A stretch of DNA of 8,444 nt from an uncultured Eubacteriales bacterium (GCA_949297565.1 CASFUI010000272.1:1-8444), one strand, 5' to 3'. Positions 1 through 5,868 are shown, counted from the stretch's first letter. A program made the numbers and translations. The notes: a model not told the origin generated them from the sequence alone.

Positions 1-36
1 TTTACCCGGTTTTTTCACTTTTTCAGCTTCGCTCAT
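1..36 (-). CDS. secE: SecE preprotein translocase subunit, N-terminal fragment
   Basis: Only the first 12 codons are inside the window (MSEAEKVKKPGK); the gene runs off the left edge. The start ATG is at 36-34 and is preceded by a GAGGAGAG-type ribosome binding site at about 42-50. SecE is the small essential membrane subunit of the SecYEG translocon, and its bacterial N-terminus is typically short, charged and lysine-rich, as here. The fragment alone would not identify the gene. The call rests on its place 26 bases downstream of rpmG, the usual rpmG-secE-nusG order in Firmicutes. It is probably cotranscribed with rpmG from the promoter near 292-321. Confidence 0.8.
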   Translation of the reverse strand, partial: MSEAEKVKKPGK

Positions 37-62
37 AAACTTCTCTCCTCGCTGACAACCGA

Positions 63-212
63 TTACCTGGTTTCCTTGTGCATTGTGTGTTTCTTACAGA
101 ATTTACAATACTTCTTGGTTTCCATTCTGTCCGGATGAGCTTTCTTATCCTTCGTCATGTTGTAATTACGCTGTTTACACTCAGTACATGCCAATGTGAT
201 CTTAACGCGCAC
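63..212 (-). CDS. rpmG: 50S ribosomal protein L33, zinc-binding form
   Basis: This is a complete 49-residue small basic protein of the large ribosomal subunit. It begins with GTG at 212-210 and has a strong GGAGGT site at 225-220, seven bases upstream. The family features are visible: an N-terminal RVKITLAC strand, the paired cysteines C9-x2-C12 and C36-x2-C39 that bind one zinc ion in the C+ form of L33, and the KKYCKFCKKHTMHKETR tail. The presence of all four cysteines marks the zinc-containing type rather than the zinc-independent paralogue many Firmicutes carry as a backup. It lies just upstream of secE on the same strand. A GTG start and the short length can make automated callers miss it. 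Confidence 0.97.
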   Translation of the reverse strand: MRVKITLACTECKQRNYNMTKDKKAHPDRMETKKYCKFCKKHTMHKETR

Positions 213-291
213 AACTTCCACCTCCACTTATATTTTTTATTTTTGGTCTTAATTTCAGGCATAAAAAAAAGACCGCTTCCATAGCCAGTCT

Positions 292-321
292 AATATAGCA
301 CAGTAACAAAGAGTGCGTCAA
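292..321 (-). promoter_or_regulatory. Housekeeping (sigma-A) promoter of rpmG-secE
   Basis: Read on the minus strand, a TTGACG -35 box (321-316) is followed after 18 bases by TATATT (297-292). The -10 box is preceded by TGC, giving an extended -10 element. Each hexamer matches the sigma-A consensus at five of six positions. Transcription would start near 285, about 70 bases before the rpmG GTG, as expected for a ribosomal protein operon. Confidence 0.7.
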
Positions 322-354
322 CACTTTTTTATAATATATAATATGTGCTTTCTT

Positions 355-383
355 AAAATACAATATAATATGAAAAAAGTCAA
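355..383 (-). promoter_or_regulatory. Possible second, upstream promoter of rpmG-secE
   Basis: On the minus strand TTGACT (383-378) is followed after exactly 17 bases by TATTTT (360-355). It lies about 60 bases upstream of the stronger site at 292-321, and both -35 boxes are embedded in TGTTGAC. The -10 box matches at four of six positions and the surroundings are very AT-rich, so a chance match is quite possible. Confidence 0.35.
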
Positions 384-433
384 CACCCAGTCTCATCTTT
401 CGGGTTAAGCTGAAAAAAATTTTTTATTAAGGT

Positions 434-460
434 TAAGTTTTTGTCATTAACTCCCGAAAT
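434..460 (+). promoter_or_regulatory. Possible sigma-28 (SigD/FliA) promoter of the FliD-like gene
   Basis: TAAG (434-437) is followed after 15 bases by CCCGAAAT (453-460). The Bacillus SigD consensus is TAAA, 15 bases, GCCGATAT, so the site matches three of four and six of eight positions with the exact spacing. It uses the same TAAG variant as the much better site at 2469-2495. It sits just downstream of an A-tract/T-tract that could act as an upstream element. Transcription would start near 467, leaving a leader of about 175 bases. The imperfect -10 box keeps this tentative. Confidence 0.4.
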
Positions 461-513
461 ATATAACAGTATTCCTACAAATATATATTTTATAATACAA
501 AAAAAATTTGTTA

Positions 514-542
514 GTGACACCAAAATAATTCTAATATATAAT
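514..542 (+). promoter_or_regulatory. Sigma-A promoter of the FliD-like gene
   Basis: GTGACA (514-519) is followed after 17 bases by a perfect TATAAT (537-542), eleven of twelve consensus positions. Transcription would start around 549, giving a leader of about 95 bases that contains the hairpin at 578-593 and the CsrA-like sites. The surroundings are rich in TA steps, so the precise -10 could shift by two bases, but the -35 box fixes this register best. Confidence 0.6.
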
Positions 543-546
543 ATAT

Positions 547-636
547 GTATAAGAGTACATCTATCTATTCTTATACAGGAAAACGGATTTTCCATATTCT
601 AAATAAACCGGAATATTATTGACAGACAAGGAGGTG
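547..636 (+). promoter_or_regulatory. Structured leader with two CsrA-like binding sites
   Basis: Two inverted repeats are adjacent. GTATAAGA (547-554) pairs with TCTTATAC (569-576) around a 14-base loop, and GGAAAA (578-583) pairs with TTTTCC (588-593) around the loop CGGA. The second hairpin shows ACGGA at its tip, the ANGGA-in-a-loop form preferred by CsrA. A second site, AGACAAGGAGGT (624-635), matches the published CsrA selection consensus RUACARGGAUGU at ten of twelve positions and contains the Shine-Dalgarno sequence of the FliD-like gene. One upstream hairpin site plus one site over the Shine-Dalgarno is the arrangement known from the Bacillus subtilis flagellin (hag) leader. CsrA control is an inference, since all Shine-Dalgarno sequences contain GGA. 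Confidence 0.42.
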
Positions 637-643
637 ACTGTTG

Positions 644-1915
644 ATGATTAGCAGCGCATACAGTTATTATGTGTCGCAATACGGGCGTAAGACCAACTCT
701 AAATATGATACCCATACCAGAACACAGCTAAAAGATTCATACATTCGTGTCCTTAAAGCCAACAGTCAGGCTCCCACTTATAAGATAGATTTTTCGGAGG
801 CCGCGCAGAAGTATGCCATTGACTTAAAGGAACACGCGCGTCAGCTTTGCTATATAACAAAAGACTTATCTGATGATGCCAGCGGTGAGATGATATTTAA
901 AAAATCCGCACAGTCAAGCAGACCTGATGCCGTCAGCGCCGAGTTTATAGGCGACAGCAGCACTCCGGATACAGACTCTATTGATATTTATGTAAAGCAG
1001 CTTGCCTCACAGCAGGTCAACACGGGCAATTTTTTGCAGCCTAAACAAAGGCTGTTAAAGCCGGGCACATATACATTTGAGTTAAATATTAACAATCTCA
1101 CATACGAATTTGAGTTTGATGTATCTGACAGCGAAAATAACAGCGATATACAGAACAAAATTTCCAGACTTATCAACCGCTCCGATATAGGCGTGTCATG
1201 TGAAATACTCACTGACAGTCTCGGAAATACAGCCGCGCAGGTCACATCGTCTCAGACGGGTATAACCGCGATTAAGCCGACAATTTTCAATATCCGCTCC
1301 GATAATCCGGAACTTATGGAAACACTTGGGCTCGACCGCGTGAGCAGCTACCCTTCAAACGCGCTGTATTCAGTAAACGGCAAGGAACAGTATTCCCCGT
1401 CAAACGAGTTTATCCTTAACAACACGTTTAAGATAACACTCAAAAATACAACCCCCGACGGACCGGCTGCTATAAGCCTGAACACTGACGATAATTCCAT
1501 CGCGGACAGCATCGAGGAATTAATTTCCGGCTATAACAGTCTCATAGCTGTGACAGCCAGCGACAATCATAAAATTTTTGAGGGAAATGACCGTCTGAAG
1601 CAGGAGTTTTCAAGGATATCCCAGACCTACAAAGCTACCCTTAACAATAACGGGCTTCACATTGAGGATGACGGCTCGGTAAGCGTCGACCGCTCTTCTG
1701 TTATTGACGCCGCCCACAGAGGTACTCTCGGAAATGTATTTAAAGAATTAAACAATTTTAAAAAGGCGCTTCAGCGAAAGGCTGAGGATATTTCAACAAA
1801 TCCTATGAACTATGTAAACAATAAAATAGTAGCCTACAAAAATCCTCACCACCCTGTGACTGACCCTTATAACCTGTCAGCATACAGCGGCATGATGTTT
1901 AATGACTACTGCTGA
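644..1915 (+). CDS. FliD-like flagellar cap / hook-associated protein, divergent
   Basis: This 423-residue protein resembles the middle and C-terminal parts of FliD (HAP2), which caps the growing flagellar filament and helps flagellin fold in. Residues about 110-280 form a beta-rich region (DSIDIYVKQLAS, then LKPGTYTFELNINNLTYEFEFDV) like the exposed D2/D3 domains. Residues about 284-300 (SIADSIEELISGYNSLI) and 335-350 (GLHIEDDGSVSVD) look like the FliD C-terminal domain, and the end SGMMFNDYC recalls the SGxLFN tail of FliD proteins. The N-terminal 100 residues instead carry MISSAYSYYVSQYG and a long helical stretch, without the usual FliD N-terminal pattern. ATG at 644 is preferred over TTG at 641 because it lies seven bases after AAGGAGGTG (628-636). 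It may be a FliD paralogue specific to this clade rather than the main cap. No signal peptide is visible, as expected for a type III flagellar export substrate. Confidence 0.62.
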   Translation: MISSAYSYYVSQYGRKTNSKYDTHTRTQLKDSYIRVLKANSQAPTYKIDFSEAAQKYAIDLKEHARQLCYITKDLSDDASGEMIFKKSAQSSRPDAVSAEFIGDSSTPDTDSIDIYVKQLASQQVNTGNFLQPKQRLLKPGTYTFELNINNLTYEFEFDVSDSENNSDIQNKISRLINRSDIGVSCEILTDSLGNTAAQVTSSQTGITAIKPTIFNIRSDNPELMETLGLDRVSSYPSNALYSVNGKEQYSPSNEFILNNTFKITLKNTTPDGPAAISLNTDDNSIADSIEELISGYNSLIAVTASDNHKIFEGNDRLKQEFSRISQTYKATLNNNGLHIEDDGSVSVDRSSVIDAAHRGTLGNVFKELNNFKKALQRKAEDISTNPMNYVNNKIVAYKNPHHPVTDPYNLSAYSGMMFNDYC

Positions 1916-1961
1916 TATTTGAAATCGCGAAATCCGCCGATCAGACATAATCATGACATAT

Positions 1962-1992
1962 AAAAAAAGAGTTCGCTTGCGAACTCTTTTTT
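1962..1992. terminator. Bidirectional rho-independent terminator
   Basis: GAGTTCGC (1969-1976) and GCGAACTC (1979-1986) form a perfect stem capped by a CUUG-type tetraloop. It is flanked by seven A on the left and six T on the right, so it works in both directions. It lies 46 bases after the FliD-like stop codon and 33 bases beyond the stop of the convergent small gene at 2025, and probably ends both transcripts. Confidence 0.92.
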
Positions 1993-2024
1993 CTACTGCG
2001 GCAAAGACGTCCCAAGACGCCCTT

Positions 2025-2396
2025 CTATACCATACCTGATGTAAGTTTCAGCGCCGCTGCTCTGAAATCGTCAACAAACTCCCTAAGTCCATTAAACGCC
2101 TCAGCCATCTTTGTGTCATCAGATGCCGACTTTGCCTCATTGAGCGCTTTCACGCAGTCATTGACAGCATCCTTGTCTATAACCTTGTCATTCTGATTAA
2201 CCAGGTCTCTTGTTCCGTTATATACTTCAACAATCCAGTTCAATCCGTTTATAATGCTTGTCATATATTCGTCAGTGTCCTGCTGTCTGTTACCACTGAG
2301 TTCCTCTATAAGATTGCCGATAGCTCTGCTTATCTTTTCGCAGTACGGAGCGGCTGCTTCAAGCGCTTCGAGCTGCTGTGAACGTAAATCTTCCAT
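2025..2396 (-). CDS. Small acidic all-helical protein of unknown function, sigma-28 regulated
   Basis: This is a 123-residue protein without signal peptide or membrane segment. It is rich in Asp, Glu, Ala and Leu and appears to be all alpha-helical: residues 1-33 (LRSQQLEALEAAAPYCEKISRAIGN region), 42-68 (EYMTSIINGLNWIVEVYNG region), 75-90 and 97-119. The start ATG at 2396-2394 follows AAGGAG with nine bases spacing. It is the last gene of the minus-strand series, 108 bases after the AMP-binding gene, but has its own sigma-28-type promoter at 2469-2495, which places it among late flagellar or motility genes. Size, acidity and helicity would suit a flagellar export chaperone of the FliS/FliT/FlgN kind, but no family motif is recognised, so the role is open. 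It is convergent with the FliD-like gene, which would be an attractive partner. Confidence 0.75.
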   Translation of the reverse strand: MEDLRSQQLEALEAAAPYCEKISRAIGNLIEELSGNRQQDTDEYMTSIINGLNWIVEVYNGTRDLVNQNDKVIDKDAVNDCVKALNEAKSASDDTKMAEAFNGLREFVDDFRAAALKLTSGMV

Positions 2397-2468
2397 GATA
2401 TAACTCTCCTTAGTTCATTATAATTATTCGCAGTTCTTTTATAACCGCAAATTTTCCACTTAGTAGGT

Positions 2469-2495
2469 TTATCGGCAAAAAGACTGACATTCTTA
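2469..2495 (-). promoter_or_regulatory. Sigma-28 (SigD/FliA) promoter of the small helical gene
   Basis: On the minus strand TAAG (2495-2492) is followed after exactly 15 bases by GCCGATAA (2476-2469). The -10 element is identical to the FliA consensus GCCGATAA and differs by one base from the Bacillus SigD consensus GCCGATAT; the -35 core matches TAAA at three of four. The site lies entirely between the AMP-binding stop and the small gene, with a predicted start near 2462 and a leader of about 65 bases. A long -10 match with correct spacing in an intergenic position is unlikely by chance. Confidence 0.78.
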
Positions 2496-2504
2496 ACACC
2501 TGTT

Positions 2505-3911
2505 TCAGGAATCGCTCTCGTCAATCAATATCTCAAGTGCTTTCTCGTCCACACTTCCGTCCTCATTTCTGGGAAGCTTTGAAGCACACATGACAACGCG
2601 CTGTATTTCCCAGCGATAACCTTTTTTATCATTATATTTATCAATTTTTCTCTTAAATCTGTCGGCTTTTGCCGTTTTATCGATAGCAGCAATAACTGCA
2701 GTCAGCTTATCGCCATAATACATAATATAGCTTTCCGCTACTCCGTTAATAGCTGTAATCTCATCATTTATAACCCTTCTGCACACATTCTCTCCCGTAG
2801 GCAGAATGATAATTTTGGGATTTCTTTTAGTTATCACAAGACGTTTAGTACTGTTTAACCGCCCGTAATCACCGGTATGCAGATAACCGTCCCTCAGCTT
2901 CCCGTCCGTTGCAGCCTTATCGTTATCATATCCCGACATGACACAGCTTCCCTTGAGAAGAATTTCACCGTCGTCCGAAAGCGTGATTGTTCCGTCCTCA
3001 AACGGCTCATACGCCCCGTCCTCAGCATAATTAATAGCTATGCAGCCTGTGCTCTCAGCGCTCCCGTATACCGTACACACGTTAATATCTCTGTCCCTCA
3101 GGGCTTCATACAAATGATACGGACACGGCGCGCCTCCGATGATTATGCTTCTCAGCCCGCTGTTAAAGCCTTTTATCTTCTTTAAATACTCTGCCAGCGA
3201 AGGATTAGCCGGCAAAATAGTAGGATTATAATAATATGTATCAGAATCTATATGCCTCAGCCCTCTGCCTACACACACGCACGCGCCTGTCCCCAGAGGC
3301 CACATGAGACTGTACACAAAACCGAAAACATTGCTGAGCTCAATCTGTGCGAGAACTCTGTCATTCTCGCCGCACCTGCACCGGCTGCTTATATTGAAAA
3401 TTGCGCTTAAAATATTTTCTGTCGTTAAAACAACAGCCTTGTCGCATTCGTCCTGAGTAGCCGTAAAAAATAAAATTCTGCCCTCTTTCGCCGCATCAGG
3501 CTTAAACTCAAGGCCTTCAACATCATCATTCTCCGCGCCCTCAATTATAATTCCCTGATTATCTGACAAAATATATTGGTTTGTCGAGCAAAGCACGTAA
3601 TCAACATCTATTTTTTCAAGCATTTTAAAGCGGATGTCATGCGGAATAAAAAAATCAACCACAGCCGCATCCTTGCCTGCAAGAACAGTTCCAAACAGAT
3701 TGACTATCCACCTGTAGGACGCCGGTCCGTACACGGCAATTCTGTCACCGTTAAAATGCTGCAGATGCAAAGCCTTTTTTACCGAATCCTCAAAAAGCTT
3801 TCTGTAGCTCACCTCAAAGGTATCATATAAAACAGCAGTTTTGTCGTTATATTTTTCCGCTGTACTCTCAAGAAAATTATAAAAAGATGTATATTTCTGC
3901 ATTCCGTCCAT
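2505..3911 (-). CDS. AMP-binding (ANL superfamily) protein with degraded catalytic motifs
   Basis: This 468-residue protein has the overall layout of acyl/aryl-CoA ligases and adenylation domains, which activate carboxylates with ATP. An N-terminal YRKLF...GDRIAVYGPASYRWIVNLFGTVLAG block (residues 36-79) is typical. The A5 motif VYGSAEST is at 281-288, A7 YLHTGDYGRL at 343-351, and an A8 hinge-like KRNPKIIILPTGENV at 362-376. Two sites are abnormal. The P-loop (A3), normally TSGTTGxPKGV, reads TATQDECDKAVVLT (150-163). The A10 motif, normally PxxxxGK, reads PRNEDGS (447-453), so serine replaces the catalytic lysine. It starts 18 bases after the glycosyltransferase stop, with GGGAG eight bases before ATG; a second ATG at codon 4 is possible. 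It could be a non-catalytic or repurposed ligase supplying or binding an acyl group for glycan or protein modification; that is inference. Confidence 0.8.
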   Translation of the reverse strand: MDGMQKYTSFYNFLESTAEKYNDKTAVLYDTFEVSYRKLFEDSVKKALHLQHFNGDRIAVYGPASYRWIVNLFGTVLAGKDAAVVDFFIPHDIRFKMLEKIDVDYVLCSTNQYILSDNQGIIIEGAENDDVEGLEFKPDAAKEGRILFFTATQDECDKAVVLTTENILSAIFNISSRCRCGENDRVLAQIELSNVFGFVYSLMWPLGTGACVCVGRGLRHIDSDTYYYNPTILPANPSLAEYLKKIKGFNSGLRSIIIGGAPCPYHLYEALRDRDINVCTVYGSAESTGCIAINYAEDGAYEPFEDGTITLSDDGEILLKGSCVMSGYDNDKAATDGKLRDGYLHTGDYGRLNSTKRLVITKRNPKIIILPTGENVCRRVINDEITAINGVAESYIMYYGDKLTAVIAAIDKTAKADRFKRKIDKYNDKKGYRWEIQRVVMCASKLPRNEDGSVDEKALEILIDESDS

Positions 3912-3929
3912 GCCCCTTTCTCCCGCCTG

Positions 3930-5102
3930 CTACATTATTATAGCATCAGCCGGTGATTTTGCAAATATCTGCTCCAGCCGCTTTTCAAACGTGCACAGCC
4001 TTTTCACCTTGTCAAAGCCGTTTCTTGCTATGCGCTCCCTCTCTTCATCGTGCTTCAGATACCACATAACCTTTGTAACCAAATCCGTCATATTTTCATA
4101 TACAACCAAATCATTTCCCGGCTCAAACACCTCCGCTGTCTCTGCCTGATAGTTAGTTATCAGAAAACCTCCGCTCGCGAGCACGTCGAACACCCGAAGC
4201 GGAATTCCGGACTCAATCAGCTTCAGCGAAATATTAAGATTAACTTTGCTTGTCCTGAACACCTTCGGCATCTGCGTATAGTAATCAACATATCCCGGCT
4301 GCGCAACATTTTCTAACCTTTCATCCAAATCCGAAGAATACAGCCTCACACTGCACCTGTTTTGCAGAAGCGCAAGAGCCATATATCTTTCACGCCCTGT
4401 AATTTCTGTTCCGACAGCATATCGCATCTCCTCGCGTGATACGCTGAACTTTCCTTTTGACGCTTCAAGATACTGTGAATTTAGCCGGGCAAGAAATTTA
4501 TCGTCAAGGCACTCGTCAATAAAACAGCCCCCGTAAACACATTTCTGTGCCTCGACAACTCCCTCAAGGTAACCTCTCGAGTAATCGTCAAGAGGAGTGC
4601 ACAGATATGCGTAATCCGAGCGGTAGAGCTTTCCGACCAGCGACAAATCACAGCTGTACTCCTCCGGCTTTTGCCGGACGAAAACGCCCTCGGGGCAAAA
4701 TGATTCCACATCAGCCGCAAGCGGCATATGATAAGCGCTCACTCCGTCTTTCCTGTAACGCTCTGTCTGCATTCTGTCAAAGAAAAAAACAGTATTGCAG
4801 GAATTTTTAAGCGCGCCTGTATTTCTTATATGAAGAGGCGCGTCATAAACCCACGAAATATATGGAAGTCCCAGTTCTTCGCACACCTCTGAAATAACCG
4901 GCGCGAAATTAACCGAAAACACTGCCTCATAGCTGCTCTGTACAAGTTTATTTCTAAACTTTATCTTAAATTCCTCATCGTTATCCCAGTCTTTAAATAT
5001 ATAATAAAACACATCATACTCGATATTCAGCCGCGCAAGCGCGCTCTCAATACCCTTCTGCATAAATGCGTTCCACTGAAAAAACAGTATTCTGGAAATC
5101 AT
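3930..5102 (-). CDS. DUF3880/CgeB-like glycosyltransferase (copy 1)
   Basis: This is a 390-residue cytosolic protein of the two-domain GT-B type. The N-terminal half (1-150) has the DUF3880-like pattern: RILFFQWNAF start, AVFSVNFAPVISEVCEELGLPYISWVYDAPL (60-90), and NTVFFFDR...YHMPLAAD (103-131). The C-terminal half has the Glyco_trans_1_2/CgeB signature: SKVNLNISLKLIESGIPLRVFDVLASGGFLITNYQ (285-319) followed by the EVFEPGNDLVVYEN segment and a closing helix, expected to bind the sugar nucleotide. A linker around 173-196 (DDYSRGYLEGVVEAQ) is shared with the other two copies. Its ATG comes one base after the mgtC stop, and its GGAGGAGGTG site lies in the last codons of mgtC, so translation is probably coupled. 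Donor and acceptor are unknown; the flagellar context suggests flagellin or surface glycosylation. Confidence 0.85.
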   Translation of the reverse strand: MISRILFFQWNAFMQKGIESALARLNIEYDVFYYIFKDWDNDEEFKIKFRNKLVQSSYEAVFSVNFAPVISEVCEELGLPYISWVYDAPLHIRNTGALKNSCNTVFFFDRMQTERYRKDGVSAYHMPLAADVESFCPEGVFVRQKPEEYSCDLSLVGKLYRSDYAYLCTPLDDYSRGYLEGVVEAQKCVYGGCFIDECLDDKFLARLNSQYLEASKGKFSVSREEMRYAVGTEITGRERYMALALLQNRCSVRLYSSDLDERLENVAQPGYVDYYTQMPKVFRTSKVNLNISLKLIESGIPLRVFDVLASGGFLITNYQAETAEVFEPGNDLVVYENMTDLVTKVMWYLKHDEERERIARNGFDKVKRLCTFEKRLEQIFAKSPADAIIM

Positions 5103-5103
5103 T

Positions 5104-5787
5104 TTACACCTCCTCCGCCAGAGTGCAGTCAGGAAGTCCCTGCACCGACGCCAGCACCAGTGTGCGTAGCTCCGGATTAGTAATCTTCAGCTGAAATGTA
5201 GCAAAATACGTATTGTCACTATCCCTCGTTATCTCCAGATCCAGCACCTGATACCCGCTCTTTTTGGCAAAAGAAATAAGCTCCCTTATAAACCGTTTTG
5301 AATTATACTCTGTATAAAAGTTCATATATTTATTATATTTTATAAAGTTTCTGTCAACATAAGAAAACACTCTAAGGCTTATTATAACCATAACCCCGGC
5401 TATAATAGCCCCATAATAAAAGCCCGCCCCGACAGCTATCCCCACAGCGGCGCAGCACCACAGGCCTGCTGCCGTCGTAAGCCCTTTGACCTGGTGCACT
5501 TTGGTGACAAGTATAGTCCCGGCGCCAAGAAAACCTATTCCGCTCACAATCTGCGCCGGTATTCTTGACGGGTCCGCCCCCGGGTACAATGTGCATATAT
5601 ACACATTAGTAACAGCCGCAAGCGCCGCTCCGAGACACACAAGCGTATATGTTCTTATTCCGGCAGGTCTTTGCTTACGCTCTCTCTCGATCCCCAGAAG
5701 AGCTCCCAGGACAATGGCCAGCAGAAGCCTTACAATGACCGAAAACGCGTTAAATTCATTTAAAATCTTAAGTTCCTCCATTATCAT
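5104..5787 (-). CDS. MgtC/SapB family inner-membrane protein
   Basis: This 227-residue membrane protein has the hallmark MgtC blocks in order: VLGALLGIERERKQRPAGIRTYTLVCLG (26-53), PAQIVSGIGFLGAGTILV (77-94), VKGLTTAAGLWCCAAVGIAVGAGFY (100-124), then a hydrophobic segment at 125-143. Four to five membrane helices are followed by a soluble ACT-like C-terminal domain (about 155-227). MgtC proteins have been linked to magnesium limitation, acid survival and, in Salmonella, inhibition of the F-type ATPase; plain MgtC/SapB homologues like this one are mostly uncharacterised. I chose ATG at 5787 because GAGGG (5797-5793) lies five bases upstream; ATG at 5799 would add four residues (MRDC) but has only a weak site, and ATG at 5781 is too far. 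It heads the minus-strand series and abuts the glycosyltransferase by one base. No magnesium-responsive leader is evident. Confidence 0.93.
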   Translation of the reverse strand: MIMEELKILNEFNAFSVIVRLLLAIVLGALLGIERERKQRPAGIRTYTLVCLGAALAAVTNVYICTLYPGADPSRIPAQIVSGIGFLGAGTILVTKVHQVKGLTTAAGLWCCAAVGIAVGAGFYYGAIIAGVMVIISLRVFSYVDRNFIKYNKYMNFYTEYNSKRFIRELISFAKKSGYQVLDLEITRDSDNTYFATFQLKITNPELRTLVLASVQGLPDCTLAEEV

Positions 5788-5839
5788 ACAATCCCTCATT
5801 TCCGCGCGCTCTTTAACCGCTAAAGTTACTTTGCCAAGG

Positions 5840-5868
5840 TTGCCACTTCTTTTTTGTTCTGATAAAAT
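5840..5868 (+). promoter_or_regulatory. Sigma-A promoter of the second glycosyltransferase gene
   Basis: TTGCCA (5840-5845) is followed after 17 bases by TAAAAT (5863-5868), each five of six against the consensus. The predicted start is near 5875, about 30 bases before the ATG at 5905. The hexamer TTGCCA also occurs at 5831-5836, making a 9-base-spaced direct repeat that might bind a regulator. No clear promoter for the divergent mgtC gene could be picked out in the same gap. Confidence 0.58.

Larger units (their letters stand above)
213..643. other. AT-rich divergent intergenic control region
   Basis: This 431-base stretch separates divergent rpmG and the FliD-like gene and holds no credible coding sequence. 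It is strongly AT-rich, with a run of seven A then six T at 413-425 that would give intrinsic bending. It carries promoter-like sites on both strands (minus: 292-321 and 355-383; plus: 434-460 and 514-542). It also contains the leader of the FliD-like gene, with two inverted repeats and CsrA-like GGA motifs (547-636). A 6-base inverted repeat (GGTCTT at 245-250 and AAGACC at 269-274) lies in the rpmG leader but has no following T-run. Confidence 0.7.

Noticed and set aside
271..291. Minus-strand small stem (GACTG/CGGTC) followed by eight T, resembling a terminator or attenuator at the beginning of the rpmG transcript.
   Set aside because: The predicted transcription start (near 285) lies inside the left arm, so the hairpin would not be transcribed whole, and the stem has only five pairs including a G-U.
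202..595. Minus-strand open frames at 202-396 and 380-595 in the AT-rich intergenic region.
   Set aside because: They overlap the rpmG start and the promoter elements, have low-complexity composition rich in Ile, Tyr and Phe, lack good ribosome sites and show no recognisable domain.
619..624. TTGACA, a perfect -35 hexamer just before the FliD-like gene.
   Set aside because: A -10 at normal spacing would fall at about 642-647, at the start codon, and no TATAAT-like box is there.
1935..1943. CCGCCGATC after the FliD-like stop codon recalls a sigma-28 -10 element on the plus strand.
   Set aside because: There is no TAAA-like -35 at 15 bases, and any transcript would run straight into the terminator at 1962-1992.
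2430..2448. Imperfect hairpin (GCAGTT/AACCGC) between the AMP-binding gene and the small helical gene.
   Set aside because: It has six pairs with one wobble and no following T-run, so it is not a convincing terminator; it lies in the leader of the small gene without a recognisable regulatory motif.
5821..5847. TAAAGTTA upstream of the second glycosyltransferase resembles a sigma-28 -35 element.
   Set aside because: At 11 or 15 bases spacing no GCCGATA-like -10 follows; the sequence there is TTGCCACT. The sigma-A promoter at 5840-5868 explains the region better.
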